Source: Tomitella gaofuii (GTDB lineage Bacteria > Actinomycetota > Actinomycetes > Mycobacteriales > Mycobacteriaceae). Taken from it: 64,000 bases of DNA. Shown here piece by piece: positions 8,189 through 16,292 of the stretch; position 1 is the stretch's first letter; each line of letters begins with the position of its first letter. The translations under genes were made by a program, and so were the position numbers. The notes beneath the pieces were generated by a model. The model was not told the DNA's origin. It saw only the letters and a program-made list of their open reading frames with translations, and ran no database searches. Location: NCBI RefSeq assembly GCF_014126825.1, contig NZ_CP059900.1:4106954-4170953 (forward strand), written 5' to 3'.

Positions 8189-10717
8189 CTACCCCCAGGT
8201 CGCCCGCACACGGAGGGCGCGCGCCAGGTGGTCGCCCTGCTCGATCACGAGCCTGCGCAGGGCACCCGGCGCGTCCGGATGCGCGGCGAGCCACCCGTCC
8301 ACGGCGTCCGTCGACTCGCCCGCCGGGAACAGGCCCAGCACGATGCGGCGCGCGATCTCGATGCTGCGCCCGCGCCACACCCCCGTCAGACCCGCGAAGT
8401 AGGCGTCGTCGTACTCCGCGAGGAGGTCCCGGCGGCGGCCCGCACGGAATCCGGCGATGAGCGCGTCGACCTGGTCGTTGGTGAGCGTGACGTCGTCGAG
8501 GATCCGCCGGCGCGCGTCCCGCTTCACCCCCGCGTCGGGTCGCGCCGCCAGGGCGCGCAGGTGGGCGGTGCGGCCGCTGGCCGTATCGTCCGCGGCGAGC
8601 TCCGCGCCCAGCTCGGCGGCCCCCGCGTGTCCGGTCGCGGCCAGCGCCGTCCACAGCGACCAGCGCAGATCCTGGTCCAGGCGCAGGCCCGCCGGAACCG
8701 GGCCGGAGCCGTCGAGCAGCGCGCGGATCCCGGGAGCCCGGCCGTCGGCCACGGACGCCGCGCCCGCGAGTGCGCGCGCCCACGGGAGCCCGCCGCCGGC
8801 CTGCACCGCCGACCAGGCCGTCTCCAGCCATGCGGCGCGGCGGTGCGCGCGGTCGGCCGCGGGCACGTACCGGTTCACCGCGTCGTCCGCGTTGGCCAGG
8901 GCCGAGGCGAGCAGCGCGGTGTTCGTCTCACCCCGGGCGTGCCGCGCAACGACGGCCAGGTAGCGCGCGGGGTCCAGATCGCCGTCGCGCACCGCGTTCC
9001 ACAGCGCCGACCAGATCTGGCCGCGTGCAAGCGGGTCGGCGACCCGGCTGAGCCCGGCCTCGACGGTGGCCAGCGACTGCGCGTCGAGGCGGGTCTTGGC
9101 GTAGGTGAGATCGTCGTCGTTGAGCACGATCAGCGGGGCCGCCGCGAGCCGGACGGGCGCATTCTGCGGCGTACCGGACAACTCGACGTCCGCCCGCCCG
9201 ACGCACACGAGCGCGTCTCCGTCGTACTCGTACCGGCCGGCGCCGAAGCGGTGCGGGCGGGTATCGGACTGCGCCGCCACCGTTTCCCCACCGGGTTCGT
9301 CCTGCTCGAGGGTGAGCGTGGCGACCCCGGTCGTCTGCAGCCAGGCCCGCGCCCACGCGTCCAGGTCACGGCCGGACGCGGCGGACAGCTCCGCCAGCAG
9401 GTCGGTCAGCGTCGTATTGCCGTACTCGTGCGCCCGGAAGTAGCGGCGCGCACCGTCGAGGAACGCCTCGCGGCCCACGTAGGCGACGAGCTGCTTGAGC
9501 ACCGCGGCGCCTTTGGCGTAGGTGATGCCGTCGAAGTTGAGCTTCGCAGCCTCCAGGTCGACGATGTCGGCGACGATGGGATGCGTGGTGGGCAGCTGGT
9601 CCTGCCGATACGCCCACGCCTTGCGCCGTTCCGCGAACGCCACCCACGCCTCGGTGAACTCCGTGGCCTCCGCGCACGCGAGCGTGCCCATGTAGTCGGC
9701 GAACGACTCCTTGAGCCACAGATCGTCCCACCAGCGCATGGTCACCAGATCGCCGAACCACATGTGCGCCATCTCGTGCAGGATCGTCGTCGCCCGCGCC
9801 TCGTACTGTGCGCGGGTGGCGTCCCCGCGGAAGACGTACTTCTCGGTGAAGGTGACGCAGCCGGGATTCTCCATGGCGCCCAGGTTGTATTCGGGCACGA
9901 ACACCTGGTCGTACTTGCCCCACGGGTACGGATAGTCGAACGCGTCGTGGAAAAAATCGAGCCCTTGGCGCGTCACCGCGAGGATCGCGTCGGCGTCCAG
10001 GTGCTCGGCCAGCGACCGTCGGCACAGCACGCCCAGCGGCACGGTGAGGGTTCCCCCGTCGGGTCCCGCGCTGGGCCTGCTCCACTCGCCGGATACGCGG
10101 TGGTACGGGCCTGCGACGACCGCGGTGATGTAGGTGGGGATCGGCAGGGTGGGCGCGAACTCCACCCGCACCGCGCCCGGACCCGCGTGTTCCGCAGCGG
10201 CGGGCTCCGTCGTGGCCGCCTCCCGGTTGGAGATCACCTCCCACCCCTCGGGCGCGGTGATCTCGAAGACGAACGGCGCCTTCATGTCCGGCTGTTCGAA
10301 GCAGGCGAACACGCGGCGGCAGTCGGCCGGCTCGTACTGGGTGTACAGGTACGTTGCGCCGTCGGCGGGGTCGACGAACCGGTGCAACCCCTCGCCGGAG
10401 CGGCTGTAGCGGCCGGTCGCCTCGACGCGCACCGAGCTGCGCCCGTGCAGATTCCGCAGCGCGATGCGCGCCCCGTCGTACTCCACCGGCACCGCGGCGC
10501 CGTCGATCCGCACCGCCTCGACCGACGCACCGAGGAAATCCAGCCACGTATCCCCGTCCGCCTCCAGCTCCACGGTGACCGCGGTGGGGAACCCGTCGAC
10601 GGCCGCATCCGGTGCGCCGGTGACGTCGAGCTCGACGCGGTAGCCGTGCACGGTGACCTGTGCGGACCGGGCCGCCGTCTCGTCGCGGGTCAGATTGGCC
10701 GTGGTCGGTTCGCTCAT
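8189..10717 (-). CDS. pepN: Aminopeptidase N (M1 zinc metallopeptidase)
   Basis: Cytoplasmic M1-family aminopeptidase of 842 residues, close to the mycobacterial PepN length. The substrate-recognition motif GAMENPG lies near residue 280 and the zinc site HEMAHMWFGD near residue 312, with the third ligand in the downstream KESFADYMG segment. The C-terminal ERAP1-like helical domain is complete. The start at MSEPTTANLT is chosen because an in-frame extension upstream to 10819 looks unrelated. It lies 40 bp downstream of the RES toxin gene on the same strand and may receive read-through from it. Confidence 0.95.
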   Translation of the reverse strand: MSEPTTANLTRDETAARSAQVTVHGYRVELDVTGAPDAAVDGFPTAVTVELEADGDTWLDFLGASVEAVRIDGAAVPVEYDGARIALRNLHGRSSVRVEATGRYSRSGEGLHRFVDPADGATYLYTQYEPADCRRVFACFEQPDMKAPFVFEITAPEGWEVISNREAATTEPAAAEHAGPGAVRVEFAPTLPIPTYITAVVAGPYHRVSGEWSRPSAGPDGGTLTVPLGVLCRRSLAEHLDADAILAVTRQGLDFFHDAFDYPYPWGKYDQVFVPEYNLGAMENPGCVTFTEKYVFRGDATRAQYEARATTILHEMAHMWFGDLVTMRWWDDLWLKESFADYMGTLACAEATEFTEAWVAFAERRKAWAYRQDQLPTTHPIVADIVDLEAAKLNFDGITYAKGAAVLKQLVAYVGREAFLDGARRYFRAHEYGNTTLTDLLAELSAASGRDLDAWARAWLQTTGVATLTLEQDEPGGETVAAQSDTRPHRFGAGRYEYDGDALVCVGRADVELSGTPQNAPVRLAAAPLIVLNDDDLTYAKTRLDAQSLATVEAGLSRVADPLARGQIWSALWNAVRDGDLDPARYLAVVARHARGETNTALLASALANADDAVNRYVPAADRAHRRAAWLETAWSAVQAGGGLPWARALAGAASVADGRAPGIRALLDGSGPVPAGLRLDQDLRWSLWTALAATGHAGAAELGAELAADDTASGRTAHLRALAARPDAGVKRDARRRILDDVTLTNDQVDALIAGFRAGRRRDLLAEYDDAYFAGLTGVWRGRSIEIARRIVLGLFPAGESTDAVDGWLAAHPDAPGALRRLVIEQGDHLARALRVRATWG

Positions 10718-10757
10718 GGGCCCGATCCTGCCATCCCACGGGGAGCGGGCGGGCGCG

Positions 10758-11456
10758 TCACCGGGGCGCGTCCAGGACCACACCGAAGTCGTCGAAAAGA
10801 GAGTCTTCGACAAGATCACGCGACCACCCCGGACGGCCGAGTTCGCAGGTCTCGAGAATCTCGATCACCGGGGCACATTCTCGTTCGACCAGCAGCAACG
10901 ACCGTTCCTCGAAACCATTGCGGCATGAGTATCGAACACCATGAGCACCAGGGGTCCCCACGAGAATATCGGTACAGATGACGCGGCTGTTGCGATACTC
11001 GCGCCATGTGCAGGCGACCAACGAAGCATCCTGGTTCACCGCGACCAGACCCACCTGCGTGTCCAGCACGGCGACCGCCACGTCTTCGCTCGACACCATT
11101 CGTGTCAACGAGAGCTCCGACAGCGCTGCCGCCGAAAGAATTCCAGAGGGTGGGATGTCGGTCGAACGGAGGATGCCTTCTGCGACCACTGCACCGACCG
11201 TCAGGCCCACATACAAGTACCCGCCGAGCGAGCCTCCTCCTGGGCACACGCACTCGTCATGGACCGGGTCGAAGCGCCCTTGCCTGGGGATCCGCTCTTC
11301 TCGCAGGTCGATTGCGGACGCATCGACCAGGGGCGCGACATTTGTCGAGTTGAAGCAATTCGCAGGATGGATGCTGTCGGTGCGGTGGACACGCCACAGT
11401 TCGGTCCCTTCGACGACGGTATCAGTGATGGCGGGTGCCCAGTTGTATGCCCGCAC
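10758..11456 (-). CDS. RES-domain toxin (MbcT-like) of a RES/Xre module
   Basis: A 232-residue RES-family protein. Characterised relatives (MbcT, ParT) modify or degrade NAD+ or ADP-ribosylate targets. The family landmarks are ELWRVHR (the R), GRFDP, GYLYVGLTVGAVVAEGIL (the E) and GVRYSCRN near the C-terminus. At the last site the position normally occupied by the conserved Ser reads Cys (TGC at 10923-10925) next to a Ser, a possible loss or shift of a family residue. GTG 11456 is the likely start, four bases after the antitoxin stop, with GAGGT inside the antitoxin end as ribosome site. The order antitoxin then toxin is typical. Confidence 0.8.
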   Translation of the reverse strand: MRAYNWAPAITDTVVEGTELWRVHRTDSIHPANCFNSTNVAPLVDASAIDLREERIPRQGRFDPVHDECVCPGGGSLGGYLYVGLTVGAVVAEGILRSTDIPPSGILSAAALSELSLTRMVSSEDVAVAVLDTQVGLVAVNQDASLVACTWREYRNSRVICTDILVGTPGAHGVRYSCRNGFEERSLLLVERECAPVIEILETCELGRPGWSRDLVEDSLFDDFGVVLDAPR

Positions 11457-11460
11457 CCGG

Positions 11461-12165
11461 TCACATACCTCGGCGTGCGTTGTCGAGGACGTTGTCGATC
11501 GCGACTCTTGTGAGATTCCCGGCTTCCAGGTCCTCAAGCGGGCTGCGATCGTCGAGCACCGCTGTCGGCGTGAGCCACCAGCTCGCGGCGCCATACGGAT
11601 CGTTTGCGACGTCGAGGCTCCGATTGGCATGCACGACCAACGAACGGACCTGATGCCGTGCGCGGTCGAACTGGAAGTCCGGATAGCGGAAGTCCGGCCG
11701 CTTCCCCACCGGGAGTCCGATCAGTTCACCTGCCTTCCGCCGCTTCTGTGCCACGCTCCGGGCTGGCGCGCTGGTCGGCGCGAGGATGCAGGAGACCGCC
11801 TTCGAGTCGAGGACGTCGAACGCCCGGAAGATCGACTCGCGCCCTTCCTCCCGGACCTCCTCGCGCTGGTCCGCATTGTGGCTGGTGACCGTGCCGATGA
11901 GGTCCCGCGCGAGTTCGAGTCGCTGCCGTTCGGACAGCGTGGCCACTCCGAGGTCCACGAAGACGGAAACCAGATCGTGGGGTCGTCCGGCAGCGCGTCG
12001 CGTGTTGATCTGCTGAATGCGGCCCGCCGTCGTGATGGCGTCTTCACGCAGCGCAAATCCCGACTCCACAAGGGCGTCAGCAAACTTCTGAAGCGCTTCG
12101 ACTCCCACTCCGTCATCAACAATTTCCTGTGCAGCACCCCCTGTGGGAACAGGCTGTGTCGCCAT
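11461..12165 (-). CDS. Xre/MbcA-like antitoxin with C-terminal DUF2384 domain
   Basis: A 234-residue partner of the RES toxin. The last 55 residues match the antitoxin-specific DUF2384 (MbcA/ParS/Xre toxin-binding) domain: ANRSLD, then WWLTPTAVLDDRSPLEDLEAG. The family is usually 110-170 residues, so the long N-terminal half (helical, charged, FADALVESGFALRED) is unusual; a helix-turn-helix cannot be assigned with confidence. The ATG at 12165 has GGGAG upstream. It is likely autoregulated through the repeated GGTACG half-sites at 12181-12213. Confidence 0.75.
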   Translation of the reverse strand: MATQPVPTGGAAQEIVDDGVGVEALQKFADALVESGFALREDAITTAGRIQQINTRRAAGRPHDLVSVFVDLGVATLSERQRLELARDLIGTVTSHNADQREEVREEGRESIFRAFDVLDSKAVSCILAPTSAPARSVAQKRRKAGELIGLPVGKRPDFRYPDFQFDRARHQVRSLVVHANRSLDVANDPYGAASWWLTPTAVLDDRSPLEDLEAGNLTRVAIDNVLDNARRGM

Positions 12166-12180
12166 GCCACACTCCCATCA

Positions 12181-12213
12181 GGTACGAAATTGAACTAACG
12201 TACCTATCGTACC
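12181..12213. promoter_or_regulatory. candidate operator of the RES/Xre module
   Basis: Three copies of the half-site GGTACG/CGTACC: GGTACG at 12181-12186, CGTACC at 12199-12204 and CGTACC at 12208-12213. The last two are direct repeats with a nine-base period and the first is inverted. TACGAT inside the last one (minus strand) resembles a -10. The site lies just upstream of the antitoxin start, as expected for autoregulation. Confidence 0.5.
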
Positions 12214-12292
12214 TCAGAAGATCGTCCCTGTTGCAGTGACGATGGGAACAGTTGGAGCAGCAGTAGCGGACTTCCCCGGGCCACATGTCGGA

Positions 12293-12298
12293 TACGGT
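12293..12298 (+). promoter_or_regulatory. -10 element of a leaderless promoter
   Basis: TACGGT, then six bases, then the ATG at 12305. This TANNNT-N6-start arrangement recurs across the window and implies transcription starting at the start codon. Confidence 0.5.
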
Positions 12299-12304
12299 GG
12301 CGCG

Positions 12305-12730
12305 ATGCGGACCCTCCAGGGCACCTCCGCCGTTGCCGCGGTGTGCTCCGTGCTGATGTGGGGCTTCCTGCTGGTGCAGCCCGTCTTGCCCGTGAGCGCA
12401 TTCGTGGCCGTCGATGCCGGATTCGCCGTCTTCGTCGGGGGCATGCTCGTCGGGCTTCTCGCCGCGTTCGTCGGCCTCGTCGCCAGCGCTTCGCTGGGCC
12501 CGCGCCCCGCGTGGCGGCTCCGGATCCTGGCCGGGGGTCACGCACTGACGCTCATCCTGACCGGTGTCGTCGTCCTGTGGGCGTTCGTGTTCCCGCGGTC
12601 CGGATGGGAGCTGCTGGCGCTTCCGGGCGGCGTCATGATCGGCCAGCTGCCCGCGGTCTGCATCCTCGCGGCGGGCCTGTGGTCGCGCCGGGCCGGGGTG
12701 CCGCGTGGCCAGGACCGGCCGATCGGGTGA
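12305..12730 (+). CDS. small four-helix membrane protein
   Basis: A 141-residue protein with four predicted membrane segments (AVAAVCSVLMWGFLLV; AFVAVDAGFAVFVGGMLVG; ALTLILTGVVVLWAFVF; PGGVMIGQLPAVCILAAG) and a short basic C-terminus. No family is recognised. The ATG at 12305 fits a leaderless transcript, because there is no good ribosome site and TACGGT lies six bases upstream. It diverges from the RES/Xre module and converges with the exported serine hydrolase gene. Confidence 0.65.
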   Translation: MRTLQGTSAVAAVCSVLMWGFLLVQPVLPVSAFVAVDAGFAVFVGGMLVGLLAAFVGLVASASLGPRPAWRLRILAGGHALTLILTGVVVLWAFVFPRSGWELLALPGGVMIGQLPAVCILAAGLWSRRAGVPRGQDRPIG

Positions 12731-12745
12731 TCCCCGGCCGACGGT

Positions 12746-14218
12746 CTACCCGAACATCCCCAGCGCCTGCTCCATCAGACCGAAGACGTAGTTCTGCTCG
12801 ATGACCCCGATCGGCTCGTCGGACGCCATCTGGAACACCAGTACATGCGACGCGCCGTCGGCGCCGGTGACCAGCCAGCTTCCGGCGAGCTTGCCGGGCG
12901 TGCTGCCGCCCTTGTAGGCGACGTACCGCAGCCCGTCGACGTTCTGCACGCCCGGGTTCTCGGCGAGGATGCCGCGGATCGGCGCGGCCGCATCGTCACC
13001 GGCGGCCAATCGCTGCAGCGCCACGTGCGCGCGGCACACGTCCTGCGCGGAGGCGAACCACCCGATGTCGCGCGGACTCAGCGGCGTGCGCATGAGCTGC
13101 TGCAGGTCCACGTCGTCGAGCGACCGGGTGTCCGCCTCAGCGAGCACCGCGCGGCGCTCCGCCTCGGCCGCGGCCGCGTCAGGCAGATCGGCGGCATCGG
13201 CCCACCGCTGCCGCAACGACGGATCCGGGCCCCACCCGATGATGAACATCTCGCGCGTCGTCGGGAACGGCGTCAGCGCCGCGGGGTGCCCGTCGCCCAT
13301 CGAGCGCACGGCCGCCTCCACCCTGTCGCGGCCCACTGCGTGGATGAGCATGTCGGCCGCGGTGTTGTCGCTGATGGAGATCATCTTCTCGGCGGCCTCG
13401 CGCACCGTCACCGTCGACCCGGACGGCAGGTTCTGCAGCTCGCCGGACGGCAGGGACTTGACGTCGTCGGTGATCGTGAGCGTGTCGTCCCACCCGATCT
13501 CGCCGGCCTCCACCGCATCGCCCAGCGCACCGAGCACGTAGAGCTTGAAGATCGAGCCCAGCGGCATCACCTCGTCCGCGCCCGACGCGAACACGGCGCT
13601 GCACTGCGCGCCTGGGTCGGCGGCGTTGAGGTCCGCGTCGGCCGCGAGCATCGACACCCGTGCACCGACGGCGGCGACCGCGTCATCGACCTCTTCGAAG
13701 CCGGCGGGCTCCGGTACGTCCGGCAGCATCGTGATGCCGTCGATGAGGCCGACCGGGCCGACGTGCACCGTGAGCGTCGCCGGCACCCCGCGCACCGTCT
13801 CGAGGTGCGTCACCGCCGTGGGCCCCTCGTCCTCGATGCCCGTCACCGTGAAGGGGCCGCTGGCCTGCCAGGCGGTGAGCGCCGACGCCAACGACTGCGG
13901 ATAGAGCTCCGCGGCGAGCGACGGCGCGGACATGGCCAGCACCTCGACCGGGTCGACGGGCGCATCGGAACCGATGATCTGCAGGACCCGACCGGCGCGG
14001 TCGCGCGCCGGCTGCCACTGCAGCGAGCCCTGCGCCGCGATCGACTCGGCGGGCGCGGCGGATGCCGGTGCCGGTGCCGCAGCGGCGGGCACCGCCATCC
14101 CCGTCGCCGCGAGCGCCACGGCCGTCACCGTCGCCGCCGCGCCTCTGACCGCAGTGTTCCTGACCGCCGAGCTTCTCCGAATGGACACGGATCGACACCC
14201 TATTGCACGGCGGTTCAT
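12746..14218 (-). CDS. exported beta-lactamase-like serine hydrolase
   Basis: A 490-residue exported protein. The N-terminus has a signal peptide (basic stretch, hydrophobic AAATVTAVALAATGMAVPA, AxA cleavage sites). A region of about 130 residues of unclear fold precedes a class A beta-lactamase / PBP-like transpeptidase domain with SIFK (SxxK, near residue 220), SDN (ISDNTAADM) and KGG (AYKGGSTPG). Such actinobacterial proteins are often annotated only as serine hydrolases; lactamase activity is not implied. The ATG has GGGAGG upstream. It diverges from the crotonase gene. Confidence 0.85.
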   Translation of the reverse strand: MNRRAIGCRSVSIRRSSAVRNTAVRGAAATVTAVALAATGMAVPAAAAPAPASAAPAESIAAQGSLQWQPARDRAGRVLQIIGSDAPVDPVEVLAMSAPSLAAELYPQSLASALTAWQASGPFTVTGIEDEGPTAVTHLETVRGVPATLTVHVGPVGLIDGITMLPDVPEPAGFEEVDDAVAAVGARVSMLAADADLNAADPGAQCSAVFASGADEVMPLGSIFKLYVLGALGDAVEAGEIGWDDTLTITDDVKSLPSGELQNLPSGSTVTVREAAEKMISISDNTAADMLIHAVGRDRVEAAVRSMGDGHPAALTPFPTTREMFIIGWGPDPSLRQRWADAADLPDAAAAEAERRAVLAEADTRSLDDVDLQQLMRTPLSPRDIGWFASAQDVCRAHVALQRLAAGDDAAAPIRGILAENPGVQNVDGLRYVAYKGGSTPGKLAGSWLVTGADGASHVLVFQMASDEPIGVIEQNYVFGLMEQALGMFG

Positions 14219-14285
14219 CGCCCTCCCACGCCTTCCCGCTCCGCGTAGCATCGCCTGTGGGGTGGACACGGCACGGAGGTGGAGT

Positions 14286-15104
14286 GTGACGATCAGCGAA
14301 CGCGCCTCGGCGGCGGCCGCCGAGCGGCCGACGGCGGTACGGAAATCCCTCGACGCGGACACCGGGATCGGCCGCGTCGTCCTCGACAACCCGTCCCAGC
14401 GCAACGCCCTGTCCACCGCGGTGATGCGCACGGTCGCCTCCGCCCTGCGCTCCTTCGCCGCCGACCCGCATGTGCGCGTCGTGGTGATCACCGCGACAGG
14501 GCCGGTGTTCTCCGCAGGCCACGACCTGTCCGAGATGATCGACCGCACCGTCGACGACGAGCGCATCGTCTTCGACGCCTGCACCGAGATGATGGAGACG
14601 ATCCAGCGGATCCCGCAGCCGGTGATCGCGTCCGTCCCCGGTCCGGCCGTGGCCGCGGGCTGCCAGCTGGTGGCGGCGTGCGATCTGGCGGTGGCCTCGT
14701 CGACGGCGGTGTTCGGCACCCCCGGCGTGCGCATCGGGCTGTTCTGCTCCACCCCGATGGTCGCCGTGACACGCGCCGTGGGTCGCAAACGCGCCATGCA
14801 GATGCTGCTCACCGGCGAGACCATCGACGCGCACACCGCCGCCGACTGGGGGCTGATCAACGAGGTGGTCGGCCCCGACGAGCTCGACGCCCGCACGGAG
14901 GCGCTGGCGTCGACGATCTCCGCGTCCAGCCCGCTCACCCTGCGCATCGGCAAGGAGGCGTTCTACCGCCAGATCGACCTGCCCCAGCACGAGGCGTACG
15001 AACTGATGGGGGAGACTATGGCCACGAACGCGATCACCTGCGATGCGCAGGAGGGCATGAGCGCCTTCCTGGACAAGCGCACCCCGCAGTGGACCGGGCG
15101 CTGA
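14286..15104 (+). CDS. Enoyl-CoA hydratase/isomerase family (crotonase) protein
   Basis: A 272-residue crotonase-fold protein, probably acting on acyl-CoA. The oxyanion-hole segments are GPVFSAGHDLSEM and GPAVAAGCQLVAACDLAVAS, followed by the typical FGTPGVRIGLF. It resembles the ECHDC3-like branch, whose members often lack hydratase activity. The catalytic acids of true hydratases are not evident at the usual place (CSTPMVAVTRAVG). GTG 14286 is chosen from the GGAGGTGGAG ribosome site. It diverges from the beta-lactamase-like gene. Confidence 0.85.
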   Translation: MTISERASAAAAERPTAVRKSLDADTGIGRVVLDNPSQRNALSTAVMRTVASALRSFAADPHVRVVVITATGPVFSAGHDLSEMIDRTVDDERIVFDACTEMMETIQRIPQPVIASVPGPAVAAGCQLVAACDLAVASSTAVFGTPGVRIGLFCSTPMVAVTRAVGRKRAMQMLLTGETIDAHTAADWGLINEVVGPDELDARTEALASTISASSPLTLRIGKEAFYRQIDLPQHEAYELMGETMATNAITCDAQEGMSAFLDKRTPQWTGR

Positions 15105-15178
15105 TCCGCCCGCACTGACCGCAACGCCCGCGTCGGCGCCGGGATCCGGTGCCCGCACCCCCGTCGAAAGGCTCTGAC

Positions 15179-15316
15179 ATGTGCTATCCCGCCCCGTGCG
15201 CACGCTGCGGAAAGACCACCTGGGACGGGTGCGGCGAGCACGCGCAGGAAGTCATGGCCACCATCCCCGAGCCGCGCCAGTGCACCTGCGGGCCCGACCG
15301 CACGCCGGCGTCGTAG
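15179..15316 (+). CDS. 45-residue Cys-rich small protein
   Basis: A short open frame with ATG at 15179 and GAAAGG ribosome site. The product has CYPAPCARCGKTTWDGCG and a C-terminal CTCG, i.e. six or more cysteines including CxxC knuckles, which suggests a zinc ribbon. Very similar mini-proteins (MCYPxxCxxCGKTTWxGCG) occur widely in Actinobacteria without an assigned function. Codon use is GC-rich and consistent with coding. It lies 74 bp after the crotonase gene and may be co-transcribed. Confidence 0.75.
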   Translation: MCYPAPCARCGKTTWDGCGEHAQEVMATIPEPRQCTCGPDRTPAS

Positions 15317-15347
15317 GCCCCGGCGCCGGCCGGCCTGGGTGCGCCGT

Positions 15348-15412
15348 GCCGATCACGCAGAAACTGCACATTCCCGGGCCGGAACTGACACTTTCTACTG
15401 GGTCGGCGGGGC
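15348..15412. repeat. palindromic intergenic repeat, copy A
   Basis: A degenerate member of the CAAGCGGAT/CCGAAACGTGC palindrome family: GCCGATCACGCAGAAACTGCAC on the left, CCGGAAC in the centre, TACTGGGTCGGCGGGG on the right. It lies between the 45-residue gene and the convergent map gene; copy B lies just beyond the other side of map/xre. Confidence 0.6.
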
Positions 15413-15424
15413 GCAGACTCCGTC

Positions 15425-16195
15425 TCACCCGGCCCGGGCCGTCAGCACCAGCGGCTCGCCTTCGGTGACGGCGATGGTGTGCTCGCTGTGGGCGGTGCGT
15501 GAGCCGTCGGCCGAGCGGATGGTCCACCCGTCCGGGTCGTACACGATCCCGTCGGTGCCGCGGGCGAACCAGGGCTCGAGCGCCAGAGTGAGCCCCGGCC
15601 GCAGCGCCATGCCGCGCCCGGCCCGCCCCCGGTTGGACACGTGCGGGTCCTCGTGCATGGTGCGGCCCAGCCCGTGCCCGCCGAACTCCGTGTTCACCGG
15701 GTAGCCGTACTCGTCGGCGACGGCGCCGATGGCCGCCGAGACGTCGCCGAGCCTGTTGCCGGCCTGTGCGGCGGCGATGCCGGCGGCGAGCGCAGTCTCG
15801 GTGGCTTCGATGAGCCGCCGGTCCTCGGCGCGGGGTGTTCCGACGATGACGCTGCGCGCCGAGTCCGCCACCCAGCCGCCTATCGAGACGGCGATGTCCA
15901 TGCTGAGCAGGTCGCCGTCGCGCAGGGCGTAGTCGTGCGGCAGCCCGTGCAGCACGGCGTCGTTGACCGAGAGGCAGATGACGTTGCGGAACGGACCGCG
16001 GCCGAACGACGGGGCGTAGTCCCAGTAGCAGGACTGCGCGCCGCGTTCGGTGATCAGTGTGCGGGCACGGCGTTCCAGGTCCAGGAGGTTCACGCCCGCT
16101 TCCACGTGCGATTGCAGGTCGTCGAGCAGGCCCGCGATGAAGGAGCCGGTGACGCGCATCGACTCGATCTCGCGGGGCGTCTTCAGTTCCACCAT
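15425..16195 (-). CDS. map: Methionine aminopeptidase type I
   Basis: Cytoplasmic metallopeptidase removing N-terminal methionine, 256 residues. All five metal ligands are visible: two Asp in SMDIAVSIGGWVADSARS, His in FGGHGLGRTMHEDP, and two Glu in LALEPW and AHSEHTIAV. ATG 16195 is preferred over ATG 16201 because GAGGAGG then has ideal spacing. It is divergent from an 88-residue Xre regulator, and its promoter region contains two GGTAT/ATACC dyads. A regulated extra map copy is unusual, since map is normally housekeeping; another copy probably exists elsewhere. Confidence 0.93.
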   Translation of the reverse strand: MVELKTPREIESMRVTGSFIAGLLDDLQSHVEAGVNLLDLERRARTLITERGAQSCYWDYAPSFGRGPFRNVICLSVNDAVLHGLPHDYALRDGDLLSMDIAVSIGGWVADSARSVIVGTPRAEDRRLIEATETALAAGIAAAQAGNRLGDVSAAIGAVADEYGYPVNTEFGGHGLGRTMHEDPHVSNRGRAGRGMALRPGLTLALEPWFARGTDGIVYDPDGWTIRSADGSRTAHSEHTIAVTEGEPLVLTARAG

Positions 16196-16225
16196 GTGCA
16201 TCCTCCTCAGCCACGCCATCAAAAC

Positions 16226-16239
16226 GGTATATAAATACC
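16226..16239. promoter_or_regulatory. GGTAT-N4-ATACC operator candidate 1
   Basis: Inverted repeat of five-base arms in the map/xre divergent promoter. On the map side the AT-rich centre would overlap the -10 region. The centre lies about 30 bp (three helical turns) from the second dyad. Confidence 0.55.
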
Positions 16240-16255
16240 AGCCTAGCCTTGCGTC

Positions 16256-16270
16256 GGTATTTTCATACCG
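16256..16270. promoter_or_regulatory. GGTAT-N5-ATACC operator candidate 2
   Basis: Second dyad with the same GGTAT/ATACC arms (extending to CGGTAT/ATACCG), just upstream of the xre -10 element. It is probably bound by the adjacent Xre protein. Confidence 0.55.
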
Positions 16271-16280
16271 GGGGGGGCGG

Positions 16281-16286
16281 TAGAAT
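16281..16286 (+). promoter_or_regulatory. -10 element of leaderless xre promoter
   Basis: TAGAAT, six bases, then ATG 16293. It is close to the consensus -10 and the spacing places transcription start at the start codon. Confidence 0.6.
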
Positions 16287-16292
16287 GTGCGC

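Noticed and set aside
10718-10819. A 34-residue N-terminal extension of PepN
   Set aside because: It overlaps the end of the RES toxin gene and contains no conserved PepN sequence; homologues start near MSEPTTANL.
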